A stretch of DNA of 64,000 nucleotides, taken from Enterobacteriaceae bacterium LSJC7. GTDB taxonomy: Bacteria; Pseudomonadota; Gammaproteobacteria; Enterobacterales; Enterobacteriaceae. Of this stretch, positions 48,894-57,813 are shown piece by piece. The first letter of the stretch is position 1; each line of letters begins with the position of its first letter. The DNA is taken from assembly GCA_000302695.1 (NCBI GenBank), contig AMFN01000001.1, positions 142,499-206,498 of the forward strand, in the 5' to 3' direction. The notes beneath the pieces are model-generated. The model was not told the origin of the DNA. It worked only from the letters and a program-made list of their open reading frames with translations, and did no database searches. The translations under genes and the position numbers were made by a program.

Positions 48894-50108
48894 TCAGGCT
48901 TTTACCCGGTTATCCGGCAGGAATACCGTGATAATGCCAAGTAGCGGCAAGAAGGCGCAGATTTTGTAGACCAACTCAATGCTGGTGTGGTCGGCTACCA
49001 GCCCCAGCACGGCAGCGCCGAGGCCGCCCATGCCGAAGGCGAAGCCAAAAAACAACCCTGACACCATGCCAATGCGCCCTGGCAGCAGCTCCTGGGCATA
49101 AACGAGGATGGCGGAGAAGGCAGACGCGAGGATAAAGCCGATAATCACCGTCAACACTCCCGTCCACCACAGGCTTGCCCATGGTAAAAGCAGGGTAAAT
49201 GGCGCAACGCCAAGAATTGAGCCCCAGATAACGTATTTTCGACCAATTTTGTCACCAACCGGGCCGCCAATCACGGTTCCTGCCGCCACCGCAAACAAAA
49301 AGGCAAACAGGTGAATTTGGGCGTTTTGGACCGACAGCCCGAATTTATGCATCAGATAAAAGGTGTAATAGCTGCTGATACTCGCCATATAAAAGTATTT
49401 TGAGAATATCAGCACCAGCAGAATGCCAATAGCCAGCACCACTTTATTGCGTGGCAGCGGGCTTTTCAGCGCCTGCTTCGGGCTGTTTTTCGCAATGCGG
49501 TGCTGGGCGGCGTACCAGCGGCTTACCTGCATCAGCACAATAATCGCCAACAGGGCGGCCAGCACAAACCACGCCACGTTACCTTTGCCATAAGGGGCAA
49601 TAATCACAGCTGCCAGCAGTGGGCCGAGTGAACTGCCGAAATTCCCACCAACCTGAAACAGCGACTGCGCCAGTCCGTGACGCCCGCCGGAGGCCATGCG
49701 CGCCACGCGGGAGGATTCCGGGTGGAACACCGACGAACCGGTGCCGACCAGGGCGGCAGCTATCAGCACCATCGGGAAGCTGCTCGCCAGCGCCAGTACT
49801 ATCAAGCCACACAGCGTAAAGCACATGCCAATGGGGAGTGACCAGGGCATGGGATATTTGTCAGTGTAATAACCTACGACCGGCTGCAGCAGCGATGAGG
49901 CGAGCTGAAAGGTCAGCGTGATCAGCCCGACCTGCACAAAGCTCAGGGTAAATTCTGCCTGTAACAGCGGATACAGCGCCAGCAGCAGCGACTGGATCAT
50001 GTCGTTAAGCAAGTGTGAGAGACTGATAGCGCCGAGTATGCCAAATGAGGTGCGGGCTTTTTGCGTCGACGGTGGCGCGCCAGGCAGCGCCGGGTTTTGT
50101 TGAGTCAT
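48894..50108 (-). CDS. fsr: Fosmidomycin resistance MFS transporter Fsr
   Basis: A 404-residue inner-membrane protein with twelve predicted helices in two halves, matching E. coli Fsr. Features are GAISLSHLLNDMIQSLLLALYP near the N-terminus and GDKIGRKYVIWGS between helices 8 and 9. It exports fosmidomycin; the natural substrate is unknown. It is divergent from ushA across 223 bases. Confidence 0.95.
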   Translation of the reverse strand: MTQQNPALPGAPPSTQKARTSFGILGAISLSHLLNDMIQSLLLALYPLLQAEFTLSFVQVGLITLTFQLASSLLQPVVGYYTDKYPMPWSLPIGMCFTLCGLIVLALASSFPMVLIAAALVGTGSSVFHPESSRVARMASGGRHGLAQSLFQVGGNFGSSLGPLLAAVIIAPYGKGNVAWFVLAALLAIIVLMQVSRWYAAQHRIAKNSPKQALKSPLPRNKVVLAIGILLVLIFSKYFYMASISSYYTFYLMHKFGLSVQNAQIHLFAFLFAVAAGTVIGGPVGDKIGRKYVIWGSILGVAPFTLLLPWASLWWTGVLTVIIGFILASAFSAILVYAQELLPGRIGMVSGLFFGFAFGMGGLGAAVLGLVADHTSIELVYKICAFLPLLGIITVFLPDNRVKA

Positions 50109-50331
50109 GCCATAGTTACCTGAAATTTATGGTTATAGTTGTGCGGATAATGCAGGGAAGTATCCGGTGATGATAAACACTCTGCTAACATACGCCTCAG
50201 GACGCGCAGTGAAAAGTCGGGCAGGGGATTTTATCGCCTGGCATTGTTACCCGCTGTAGCACAACTATTTACGTGTATGCTTTTAAGAAGAGGCCGCAGT
50301 TTCCGGCCTGATAAATAACCAGGGAGTGTTG

Positions 50332-51987
50332 ATGATGTGTTCTGGGATTAAGGCGCTGGCTATGGCGCTGGTGGGCGCACTGGCGCTGACAAGTACCAGT
50401 TCGTTTGGCTGGGAAAAGGATAAGACCTACAAAATAACCATTCTGCACACTAACGATCACCACGGCCATTTCTGGCGCAGTGAGCATGGCGAATATGGCC
50501 TGGCCGCGCAGAAAACGCTGGTGGACCGTGTGCGCCATGAGGTTGAGTCCCAGGGCGGTAGCGTGCTGCTGTTGTCTGGAGGGGATATCAATACCGGTGT
50601 GCCAGAGTCCGATGTGCTGGATGCCGAGCCGGATTTTCGCGGCATGAATCTTATTGGCTATGACGCGATGGCGGTGGGCAACCACGAGTTTGATAACCCG
50701 CTATCGGTGCTACGCCAGCAGGAAAAACTGGCGAAGTTCCCGTTCTTGTCGGCCAACATCTACCAGAAAAGCACCGGGGAGCGCCTGTTCAAACCATGGG
50801 CCATTTTTAAGCCCCAGGGCGTTAAAGTGGCGGTGATTGGGCTTACCACGGACGACACTGCCAAAATTGGCAACCCGGAATACTTCACTGATATCGAATT
50901 TCGTAAACCGGCAGACGAAGCAAAACTGGTGATTGAGGAGTTACAGCAAAGCGAGAAGCCGGACATCATTATTGCCGCCACGCATATGGGGCATTATGAC
51001 AACGGCAACCACGGCTCGAACGCGCCGGGCGATGTGGAGCTGGCACGCAGCCTGCCAAAAGGCGCGCTATCGATGATAGTCGGCGGTCACTCGCAAAATC
51101 CGGTCTGTATGGAGAAAAGCAACCGCAAGATAAAGGATTACATTCCGGGGACGCCGTGCACGCCAGATCTGCAAAACGGCACCTTGATTGTACAGGCGCA
51201 CGAGTGGGGCAAGTACGTGGGCCGCGCTGACTTTGAATTTCGCAATGGCCTGTTGACGCTCAAGCGTTATCGCCTGCTACCGGTTAACCTCAAAAAAGAG
51301 CTTAAGTGGGACAACGGTAAGAGCGAGTGGGTACTGTATCTGCCGGAAATCCCGGAAAGTCCGCAGATGCTGACGCTGCTATCGCCGTTTCAGAAAAAAG
51401 GTAAAGCGCAGCTTGCGGTCAAGCTTGGCAGCGTGAATCAGAAGCTGGAAGGGGATCGCAATAAGGTACGCTTTGAGCAAACCAACCTGGCGCGCTTAAT
51501 CCTGAATGCGCAAATGGCGCGCAGCAAAGCCGATTTTGCGGCGATGAGCGGCGGCGGTATTCGCGACAGCATTGAAGCAGGCAATATCACCTATAAAGAT
51601 GTGCTGAAGGTGCAGCCGTTTGGCAACACGCTGGTCTATGTCGATTTTACCGGACAGGAAGCGCTGGATTACCTCACGGCTGTAGCGCAGAAAAAGCCGG
51701 ATTCAGGCGCGTATCCGCAGTTTGCTAACGTCAGCTTTAACGCCGCAGGCGGCAAACTTTCGGCGCTAAAGATAAAAGGCGAACCGGTGGACCTGGCCAA
51801 AACCTACCGTATGGCGACGTTGAGCTTTAACGGCGCGGGTGGGGATGGTTGGCCGAAGATTGACGGGCACGCCAGTTACGTGAACACCGGGTTTATTGAT
51901 GCCGAAGTGCTCAAAGAGTACATCCAGAAAAATTCGCCCATAGATGCCGCAACGCTGGCACCGCAGGGCGAAGTCAGTATGAAGTAA
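50332..51987 (+). CDS. ushA: Periplasmic UDP-sugar hydrolase / 5'-nucleotidase UshA
   Basis: A 551-residue periplasmic enzyme. A signal peptide (about 1-26, ending near SFG) precedes the metallophosphoesterase domain (ILHTNDHHGHF, GGDINTG, GNHEFD, THMGHYDNG) and the C-terminal 5'-nucleotidase domain with the substrate motif SGGGIRDSIEAG. It splits UDP-glucose and 5'-nucleotides outside the cytoplasm for salvage. GTG (50326), ATG (50332) and ATG (50335) are all possible; AGGGAG at 50321-50326 favours one of the ATGs. The start peptide differs from that of E. coli. Confidence 0.96.
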   Translation: MMCSGIKALAMALVGALALTSTSSFGWEKDKTYKITILHTNDHHGHFWRSEHGEYGLAAQKTLVDRVRHEVESQGGSVLLLSGGDINTGVPESDVLDAEPDFRGMNLIGYDAMAVGNHEFDNPLSVLRQQEKLAKFPFLSANIYQKSTGERLFKPWAIFKPQGVKVAVIGLTTDDTAKIGNPEYFTDIEFRKPADEAKLVIEELQQSEKPDIIIAATHMGHYDNGNHGSNAPGDVELARSLPKGALSMIVGGHSQNPVCMEKSNRKIKDYIPGTPCTPDLQNGTLIVQAHEWGKYVGRADFEFRNGLLTLKRYRLLPVNLKKELKWDNGKSEWVLYLPEIPESPQMLTLLSPFQKKGKAQLAVKLGSVNQKLEGDRNKVRFEQTNLARLILNAQMARSKADFAAMSGGGIRDSIEAGNITYKDVLKVQPFGNTLVYVDFTGQEALDYLTAVAQKKPDSGAYPQFANVSFNAAGGKLSALKIKGEPVDLAKTYRMATLSFNGAGGDGWPKIDGHASYVNTGFIDAEVLKEYIQKNSPIDAATLAPQGEVSMK

Positions 51988-51988
51988 T

Positions 51989-52468
51989 TCACTCGCCGCG
52001 GGCGATATCGGCGAACTGCGCGTTGAGCAGGGCAGCCAGATCGCTTGCGGCAAGCTCGATATCCAGCCCGCGTTTGCCGCCGGAAATATAAATGGTGGCA
52101 AATTCACGCGCGGGCGCGTCAATTACCGTCGGCAGACGCTTTTTTTGCCCCAGCGGACTGATGCCACCCACCAGATAGCCGGTTGTGCGCTGTGCCACCA
52201 TTGGGTCGGCCATGTCGACTTTTTTCGCGCCCAGCGCTTTAGCAACCTTCTTCAAATCCAGCTGGCTGGCGACGGGGGTGACTGCCACCGCCAGTTGCTT
52301 CATATCGCCGCCCAGCGCCACCAGCAGCGTTTTATACACACGTTTAGCATCCAGCCCCAGCTTGTTGACTGCTTCTTCACCGAAGTGGGTTTCACTCGGA
52401 TCGTGGTCGTAAGCATGGATCTGGAAAGCAATTTTGTTTTTTTCGAGCAGTTTTACAGCGGGCGTCAT
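51989..52468 (-). CDS. ybaK: Cys-tRNA(Pro)/Cys-tRNA(Cys) deacylase YbaK
   Basis: A 159-residue editing enzyme. The fold and the conserved lysine ([11 protein letters not shown]) match E. coli YbaK. It hydrolyses Cys-tRNA(Pro) made by mistake by prolyl-tRNA synthetase. Its stop lies two bases from the convergent ushA stop. Confidence 0.95.
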   Translation of the reverse strand: MTPAVKLLEKNKIAFQIHAYDHDPSETHFGEEAVNKLGLDAKRVYKTLLVALGGDMKQLAVAVTPVASQLDLKKVAKALGAKKVDMADPMVAQRTTGYLVGGISPLGQKKRLPTVIDAPAREFATIYISGGKRGLDIELAASDLAALLNAQFADIARGE

Positions 52469-52589
52469 AGTCTTTTCTCTTATTTTGGGAACGCACGACA
52501 GGGTATAAATTGTTCATCATTCGCTATCGATAATCAGAACCTTCGTGACATTAGCCGCCGCAATGCGCGACAATAGCTGGTTCGTTGGC

Positions 52590-52666
52590 CGTAAGGTTGA
52601 CGATATAACGACAATAATAAATAAATTCCTCTTTGACGGGCCAATAGCAATATTGGCCATTTTTTT
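52590..52666 (+). ncRNA. chiX: Small RNA ChiX (MicM/SroB)
   Basis: The 3' half matches E. coli ChiX almost exactly: AAATTCCTCTTTGACGGG (the seed that pairs with the chitoporin mRNA leader) and the terminator stem GGCCAATA (52639-52646) / TATTGGCC (52651-52658) followed by seven T. The AATAATAAAT spacer is also kept. It lies between ybaK and ybaP on the + strand, as in E. coli. ChiX represses chiP (and dpiB) with Hfq. The 5' end is uncertain: the E. coli 5' hairpin is not conserved, so 52590 is approximate. The T-tract overlaps the ybaP stop codon. Confidence 0.88.
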
Positions 52667-53465
52667 AGCTTTTTTTCAGCAACTGCGGCAGGTTGTCCTC
52701 GCCGTAAAGGTGCAGCGCACCCACAGCCACCACGTAGCGTCCGGGCGGCAGTCTGTGTAAAAACTCGCGCCATTGCGCGTTGCGCCGCGTCATCAGCACA
52801 TCATAAAGCGCGCTACTGAAGGTATTGGGTAGCATGCCGGATTGCACCCCAGGCGGTGATTCCAGCCACCAGCTCACCATGGTTTGCAGCAGTCTGGCAT
52901 TGGTATGCCAGTGCTCCAGCGTGTCTTCGAGCAGCGTCAGCCCGCCGTCCGGCAGCGTTTTTAATAATTCCACCTGGCTTTGCGCGCCTTCCAGTTCTAT
53001 TACCGGCTTGGCGCTAAGGTGTGCGCTTTGCAGTAGCTGAAAATCAATGCCGAAATCCGGGCGCAGCCCCAGGCGCTGGGCCTGATGCGCCTGAAGGATG
53101 AGTGCCGCCTGCCAGTACGGCAGGCCGTCAATGCTGTGTGCATCTAGCGCCAGTTCATGCAGGCGAGATGCGGTGCGCGCCCAGTTCTCTTCACTCAGTC
53201 GCTCGCGCAGCGGCGGCATATCGTTGTCGGTGGGAAAAGGCGAGCTACTGTCGCTGATATCTGCCTCGACGATCAGGGCGTCGGCACGGGCAAGTTTTTG
53301 CAGCAGGCGCGGCGGCAGCGGGGCCATATCGGGCGTTCCCATGTGGATGCTGCCGACCAGATGCAGATAGCGCCCACCGGGCAGCACCACGTCCAGCGCT
53401 GGCCACGGATACGTGGTGCTCACAAAGCGGGAAACCAGAGTACGGAGGCGGTAAAACAGACCCAT
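52665..53465 (-). CDS. ybaP: TraB/GumN family protein YbaP
   Basis: A 266-residue protein of the TraB/GumN family, similar to E. coli YbaP. The core motif LHLVGSIHMGTPDMAPLP is followed by ADALIVEADIS and the C-terminal MPNTF and VAVGALHLYGEDNLP, whose His and Glu residues suggest a metal-dependent hydrolase. The ATG at 53465 has AGGGA upstream and matches the family start. Function unknown. It follows copA on the same strand with a strong hairpin in between. Confidence 0.9.
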   Translation of the reverse strand: MGLFYRLRTLVSRFVSTTYPWPALDVVLPGGRYLHLVGSIHMGTPDMAPLPPRLLQKLARADALIVEADISDSSSPFPTDNDMPPLRERLSEENWARTASRLHELALDAHSIDGLPYWQAALILQAHQAQRLGLRPDFGIDFQLLQSAHLSAKPVIELEGAQSQVELLKTLPDGGLTLLEDTLEHWHTNARLLQTMVSWWLESPPGVQSGMLPNTFSSALYDVLMTRRNAQWREFLHRLPPGRYVVAVGALHLYGEDNLPQLLKKS

Positions 53466-53526
53466 AGCGCATTCCCTGACAGAAAAGGCCATGCTAACGC
53501 GCGCGACAGCATGGCGCAAATGTACA

Positions 53527-53560
53527 CTTCAGGGCCGCGGCACAGGCCGCAGCCCTGAAG
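53527..53560. other. Long imperfect hairpin between copA and ybaP
   Basis: CTTCAGGGC (53527-53535) pairs with GCCCTGAAG (53552-53560), and inside GCGG (53537-53540) pairs with CCGC (53547-53550), with one C/A mismatch between. It lies 5 bases past the copA stop. There is no T-tract on either strand; it may stabilise the copA mRNA end or stop it inefficiently. Confidence 0.7.
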
Positions 53561-53564
53561 AGGG

Positions 53565-56066
53565 TTAGGCTTTCGGTTTAAAGCGCAGCAGGCGGTTGGC
53601 GTTACTGACCACCGTAATTGATGACAGCGCCATGGCTGCACCGGCCACCACCGGGTTAAGCAGGGTGCCGGTAAGGGGCCACAGCACGCCAGCGGCAATC
53701 GGAATGCCGAGCGAGTTGTAAATAAAGGCGCCCAGCAGGTTTTGCTTCATGTTACGCAGCGTGGCGCGAGAAATCGCCAGCGCATCGGCAACGCCCACCA
53801 GACTGTGGCGCATCAGGGTAATGGCGGCGGTTTCGATAGCCACATCGCTGCCGCCGCCCATCGCAATCCCTACGTCGGCCTGCGCCAGCGCCGGGGCATC
53901 GTTAATGCCGTCGCCCACCATCGCCACCTGGTGACCCTGCTGCTGAAGCTGAATAATTGCCTGCGCTTTGCCATCTGGCAGCACGCCTGCGATAACCTCG
54001 TCAATACCGGCTTCTCTGGCGATAGCGCCTGCGGTAGTGGGGTTATCGCCGGTCAGCATCACCAGACGGTAACCTTCATTGTGCAGGCGTTTGAGAGCCG
54101 CCACGCTGTCGGCTCGCAGCGGGTCGCGAATGGCAAAGAGCGCTGCCGCCTGGCCGTCCACTGCCAGTAAGACAGGTGTCGCGCCCTGTGCCGCGTGGGC
54201 TTCAAGCTGTGCATCCAGACGCGCGCAGTCCACGCCCTGTTCTGTCAGCAGGGCGCGGTTACCCAACAGCAGGCTGTGGCCTTCGGCGCTGCCGCTCACG
54301 CCCAGCCCACGCAGAGTGCGAAAGCCCTCAACCTCAGGCAATGACGCGTTGCCTGCTTTTTCAAGTATGGCCCGGGCCAGCGGATGGCTGGAACCTTGCT
54401 CCAGCGCGGCGGCAAGGCGCAGCGCCTGGGTACTATCAGTACTGCCGACGGTTTCCAGCGCGGTGACCTGTGGCTTACCTTCGGTCAGGGTGCCGGTTTT
54501 ATCAAAGACAACGGTGTCGAGGGTGCTTGCACGCTGTAGCGCGTCGGCATCGCGCACCAGCACGCCAAACTCTGCGGCGCGCCCGACGCCGGAAATAATC
54601 GACATCGGCGTTGCCAGCCCCAGCGCGCAGGGGCAGGCGATGATGAGTACCGTGGTGGCAATCACCAGCGCGTAAACCACCTGTGGCGCGGGGCCTACGG
54701 CATACCAGACTGCGGCGGCAACCAGCGCAATAGCGACAACCACCGGCACAAACACCGCCGAAATACGGTCGGCAAGTTGGCCGATTTCCGGCTTGCTGCT
54801 CTGCGCCTGGCGCACCATGCGGATAATGCGTGCAAGTGTGGTATGACTACCGGTACGGCTGGCGCGAAACAGCACACTGCCGTCCTGTACCACCGTGCCT
54901 GCGTGAATCGGCTCGTCCAGGCCTTTTTGCTGTGGCACCGGCTCGCCGGTGAGCATGGCTTCATCAAACCAGGCTTCGCCCTGGGTGATATTACCGTCAA
55001 CCGGTACGCGGTCGCCGGTGGTCAGGCGCAGCGTCATCCCGGCTTCCACATCGGCCAGCGGCACGCTACGTTCACCGCGCTCGTCCACCACGCGTGCGGT
55101 AGGTGGCGTTAAGTCCAGCAGCCGCTCCAGCGCCTTTGAAGAGCGCTGGCGTGCGCGGGCCTCCAGCATGTGGCCGAGGTTAATCAGGCCGATAATCATG
55201 GCGCTGGCTTCGTAATACAGATGGCGCGCGGCGGCCGGGAACAGATGCGGCCAGAGGTTAACGACAATGGAGTAGAGCCAGGCGGCACCGGTGCCGAGGG
55301 CGACCAGGGTGTCCATGGTGGCGCTGCGGTTAAGCAGGCTTTTCCAGGCGCTGCGATAGAAATGGCCGCCAGCCACTACCATGACCGCCAGGGTCACCAG
55401 GCCGATGGCAAGCCAGGTCAAACGGTTGTCGGCGGTGAGCATCATGTTGTCGCCCATCATGCCCCAGATCATCACCGGGATACCGACCGCGAGTGCCACA
55501 ATGGCCTGCCAGCGAAAGCGTTTCATGGTCGCCTGGGCGTTTTGTTGCTGGCGCTCGCGGCGCTCGGCGTCGTCTTCTATCGCCTCCGCGCCGTAGCCTG
55601 CGCCCTCAACGGCTTTCACCAGCGCAGAAGCCGGCGCACTGCCCATGACCAGGGCCGTGCGCTCAGCCAGATTTACCCGCGCCTGGCTCACGCCGGGAAC
55701 GCTTTGCAGCGCGTTCTGAACCCGACTTACGCAACTGGCGCAGCTCATGCCGTTGATGAGCAGCTGCTGGCTGTCATCATCAGTGTCAGCTGCCGGAAGC
55801 TCGGGGGTGACCGCTGTCGATGCTTCCGACGGGGTTAATGACTTCGTCAGCGGTTCAGACTTTGGGCGGCTTAACGCTGCACCGTAACCGGCCTGTTTGA
55901 CCGTCTCTATCAGGTCGTCGGCGCTGGCGCTGCCGGTGACGCTGGCATGTTCAATCGTTACCTCGGCGTTATCCACATCCGGGCGTTGCTCCAGGCTTTC
56001 TTTAACACGCTTTACGCAGTGGCCACAGGAGAGGCCGTCCAGCGCAAGTTCGATAGTGTGAGACAT
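53565..56066 (-). CDS. copA: Cu(I)-exporting P1B-type ATPase CopA
   Basis: An 833-residue copper pump. It has two N-terminal metal-binding domains with GLSCGHC (Cys14, Cys17) and GMSCASC (Cys109, Cys112), eight membrane helices, the intramembrane metal site CPC (478-480), the phosphorylated Asp522 in DKTGT, the SSHPLARA motif and the [10 protein letters not shown] hinge. It moves Cu(I) from cytoplasm to periplasm. The ATG at 56066 has AAGGAG upstream. A CueR-type promoter precedes it. A -1 frameshift signal near codon 69 should also yield a short chaperone. In E. coli the gene is followed (upstream side) by glsA-ybaT-cueR; here a prophage adjoins it. Confidence 0.97.
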   Translation of the reverse strand: MSHTIELALDGLSCGHCVKRVKESLEQRPDVDNAEVTIEHASVTGSASADDLIETVKQAGYGAALSRPKSEPLTKSLTPSEASTAVTPELPAADTDDDSQQLLINGMSCASCVSRVQNALQSVPGVSQARVNLAERTALVMGSAPASALVKAVEGAGYGAEAIEDDAERRERQQQNAQATMKRFRWQAIVALAVGIPVMIWGMMGDNMMLTADNRLTWLAIGLVTLAVMVVAGGHFYRSAWKSLLNRSATMDTLVALGTGAAWLYSIVVNLWPHLFPAAARHLYYEASAMIIGLINLGHMLEARARQRSSKALERLLDLTPPTARVVDERGERSVPLADVEAGMTLRLTTGDRVPVDGNITQGEAWFDEAMLTGEPVPQQKGLDEPIHAGTVVQDGSVLFRASRTGSHTTLARIIRMVRQAQSSKPEIGQLADRISAVFVPVVVAIALVAAAVWYAVGPAPQVVYALVIATTVLIIACPCALGLATPMSIISGVGRAAEFGVLVRDADALQRASTLDTVVFDKTGTLTEGKPQVTALETVGSTDSTQALRLAAALEQGSSHPLARAILEKAGNASLPEVEGFRTLRGLGVSGSAEGHSLLLGNRALLTEQGVDCARLDAQLEAHAAQGATPVLLAVDGQAAALFAIRDPLRADSVAALKRLHNEGYRLVMLTGDNPTTAGAIAREAGIDEVIAGVLPDGKAQAIIQLQQQGHQVAMVGDGINDAPALAQADVGIAMGGGSDVAIETAAITLMRHSLVGVADALAISRATLRNMKQNLLGAFIYNSLGIPIAAGVLWPLTGTLLNPVVAGAAMALSSITVVSNANRLLRFKPKA
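55855..56066 (-). CDS. copA: CopA(Z) copper chaperone by programmed -1 frameshift in copA
   Basis: The slippery heptamer C CCA AAG (minus strand, 55866-55860) lies in the copA frame over Pro68-Lys69. After a -1 slip the ribosome reads one GTC codon and meets TGA (55857-55855), giving a 70-residue protein that is essentially the first metal-binding domain with Cys14 and Cys17. This equals the length and the slippery sequence reported for E. coli CopA(Z), which carries copper to the pump. The product is inferred from sequence conservation. Confidence 0.82.
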
Positions 56067-56118
56067 ACAGACTCCTTGTGTGTCGGGCCGCCAATGGCCC
56101 ATTGAATGACTGTGTTCA

Positions 56119-56149
56119 AGGATAGACCTTACCGCAAGGGGAAGGTCAA
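56119..56149 (-). promoter_or_regulatory. CueR-controlled promoter of copA
   Basis: On the minus strand, -35 TTGACC (56149-56144) and -10 TATCCT (56124-56119) are separated by 19 bases, the long spacer typical of MerR-family activation. A dyad ACCTT-N11-AAGGT (56126-56146) fills the spacer, as in the E. coli copA CueR box. Copper or silver should induce copA through CueR, whose gene is not in the window. Confidence 0.92.
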
Positions 56150-56226
56150 GCGTTCAATTTGCTGATAAAAAAGGATTTTTAAAATCAGCGTCCACATAGC
56201 GGCCACACAAGAGTATTGCACCATAG

Positions 56227-56253
56227 AAAAGCCCCGCAATCACGGGGCTTTTT
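56227..56253. terminator. Bidirectional terminator after ogr
   Basis: AAAAGCCCCG (56227-56236) and CGGGGCTTTT (56243-56252) form a perfect 10-bp stem with T-runs for both directions. It directly follows the ogr stop and ends the leftward D-ogr transcript. Confidence 0.92.
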
Positions 56254-56502
56254 CTATACTGCCAGCGACAGCTGATTATCACCGTAATGCGACGCCGGGA
56301 AAGCGTCGCGGGGTACAAAATCGGGCGGCACATCGTCGCAGCGTATGCGCTTAGTCACAACACGCTCAACACTGTTAAGCGTGGTAAAAGACAGGCTGCA
56401 TTCTAAATTCTGGCACTGATGGTACTGGCGTATCGTCAATTCGCTAAGCCGACGACTGGTGCGGGTGCGCGCTGTGGCGCCGCAGTGTGGACAGGTAAAC
56501 AT
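56254..56502 (-). CDS. ogr: P2 Ogr/Delta-family late-gene activator
   Basis: An 82-residue zinc-finger activator. The four zinc cysteines sit at 4, 7, 30 and 35 (CPHC and CQNLEC), the C-X2-C-X22-C-X4-C pattern of Ogr and Delta, with YHQCQN and a C-terminal tail somewhat longer than that of P2 Ogr (72). It activates phage late promoters at TGT-N12-ACA sites, such as the one at 57725-57746. It is the last gene of the phage before the host and lies 37 bases after D on the same strand. Confidence 0.95.
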   Translation of the reverse strand: MFTCPHCGATARTRTSRRLSELTIRQYHQCQNLECSLSFTTLNSVERVVTKRIRCDDVPPDFVPRDAFPASHYGDNQLSLAV

Positions 56503-56539
56503 GGCAGATACTCCCGCAGGAGTTGAACTCGCCGCTATT

Positions 56540-57667
56540 TTAACCGCTCTCGCCGCTTTCCGCTATCCAGTCAGATATTTTGGCTTCGAGGTCCAGGCGG
56601 GTTGTAAATCCGCTGCCATCAATCACATGCTCAACACGCGTTATTACCCACGGCCGGGCATCAATTTGCGGCTTAAAACCGCTCACTGATACAGGCACAT
56701 CGGGGAATAATTCCGCCTGGCCGCGCGCCAGCGTCAGAGAAAATTGAGCGGCGCCGCGCTGGAGCTGCTGCCATTTCGCTGCCGCAGCACGTCGGGCAGT
56801 GGTTTCATTGGGATAAGTTTTGCGCATGACATAAATATTTCCCTCGGCGCCCTCAATGTAATCACCCTCTCGGCTGCTGCTGGCGGGCTTATTTGCCGCT
56901 TTGCGCGGACGGACTTTTACTGACTTTTTTTTACCGAAATTCAGATCAAGCCAGTAGGCGCGCACACCGGTATAGGAATCACGATCGGCAATGCGAAAGC
57001 TGTGCCGGTCGCCACTGCTGCGCGTTATCAGCGCGGCAGGCAGCGGCTTGCCGCTGGCGCTTACACCCGCGCCCGGAGTGATAAACAAAAGGTTGCCATT
57101 TTTCACCGTTGCAATAGCGCCGAGCATTTCAGCCATACGTGTTAAAAATGACATGTCACTTTCCTGCGTCTGATCTGCATGATCGATTTCGATATCCATT
57201 AGTGACTCGCTGATCGCTGGTTTAAGCTCATAGCGCCGTGCTATCGCTGACACAACACGCTCAACCGTGACATTATGCCAGGACACCTCACGCTTAACGT
57301 TAAATTCATCCCGAAAATCCGCGCTGCGAGCTGTTATTTCTAACGCATCTGGCGGGCCTGAGTGTGACACCTCGTCAACCGTATAAATGCCCTTGTATAC
57401 CAACGGTGCTCCCTTCCAGCCCAGTGATACAGATAACTCAGCCCCCCGCGGGGGTAGCTCAATATCACCGGCCGCATCGTCAATAGACAGCGTAAGCTGA
57501 TCGGCATCAAAGCCGCGGTTATCTGTGAGTTGCAGGGATATCAGCCGGTCACTCAGCGCGGACAGCGATTTGCCACCAAGCAGCACGCTGAAATCTGGCA
57601 CGCGCACCACTTCTTCAAATGCAGCAAGACCACCCGTCAAGTGCTGCCTCAGTTGTTCTAATGCCAT
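56540..57667 (-). CDS. P2 gpD-like tail protein (late control D)
   Basis: A 375-residue tail protein matching P2 gpD in length and layout: a beta-rich hub-like N-terminal half (DADQLTLSIDD, LPPRGAELSVSLGWKG, YTVDEVSHSGPPD) and a C-terminal half with RPWVITRVEHVIDG. gpD forms the central hub of the contractile tail tip. The ATG at 57667 is 8 bases after GGAGG; an ATG at 57673 is too close. It is transcribed leftward, while FI to U run rightward. In P2, D is the last gene of the same operon as F, E, T and U. Confidence 0.93.
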   Translation of the reverse strand: MALEQLRQHLTGGLAAFEEVVRVPDFSVLLGGKSLSALSDRLISLQLTDNRGFDADQLTLSIDDAAGDIELPPRGAELSVSLGWKGAPLVYKGIYTVDEVSHSGPPDALEITARSADFRDEFNVKREVSWHNVTVERVVSAIARRYELKPAISESLMDIEIDHADQTQESDMSFLTRMAEMLGAIATVKNGNLLFITPGAGVSASGKPLPAALITRSSGDRHSFRIADRDSYTGVRAYWLDLNFGKKKSVKVRPRKAANKPASSSREGDYIEGAEGNIYVMRKTYPNETTARRAAAAKWQQLQRGAAQFSLTLARGQAELFPDVPVSVSGFKPQIDARPWVITRVEHVIDGSGFTTRLDLEAKISDWIAESGESG

Positions 57668-57724
57668 TGTCATCACCTCCCTCGCAAATATTCCACGCAC
57701 GCGCGAGGCAACAAAACGCTGGTT

Positions 57725-57746
57725 GTTGTCAGCAGCCAGAAACAAC
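57725..57746. promoter_or_regulatory. Ogr/Delta binding site between D and FI
   Basis: GTTGT (57725-57729), 12 bases, ACAAC (57742-57746) contains the TGT-N12-ACA dyad bound by Ogr and Delta in P2-type late promoters. It lies in the 146-base space between the divergent D and FI starts, about 80 bases upstream of FI, and could drive FI rightward and perhaps D leftward. Confidence 0.82.
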
Positions 57747-57813
57747 CCTAACAGCGTGTTTATAAAGGCATTTACCGCAAGAATCACAATGAACTCACAA
57801 GCAGGGCAAGAAT

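Noticed and set aside
56161-56189. GCTGAT/ATCAGC inverted repeat as the prophage attachment core
   Set aside because: A core site is a direct repeat shared by both prophage ends; only one end is visible, so this cannot be claimed.
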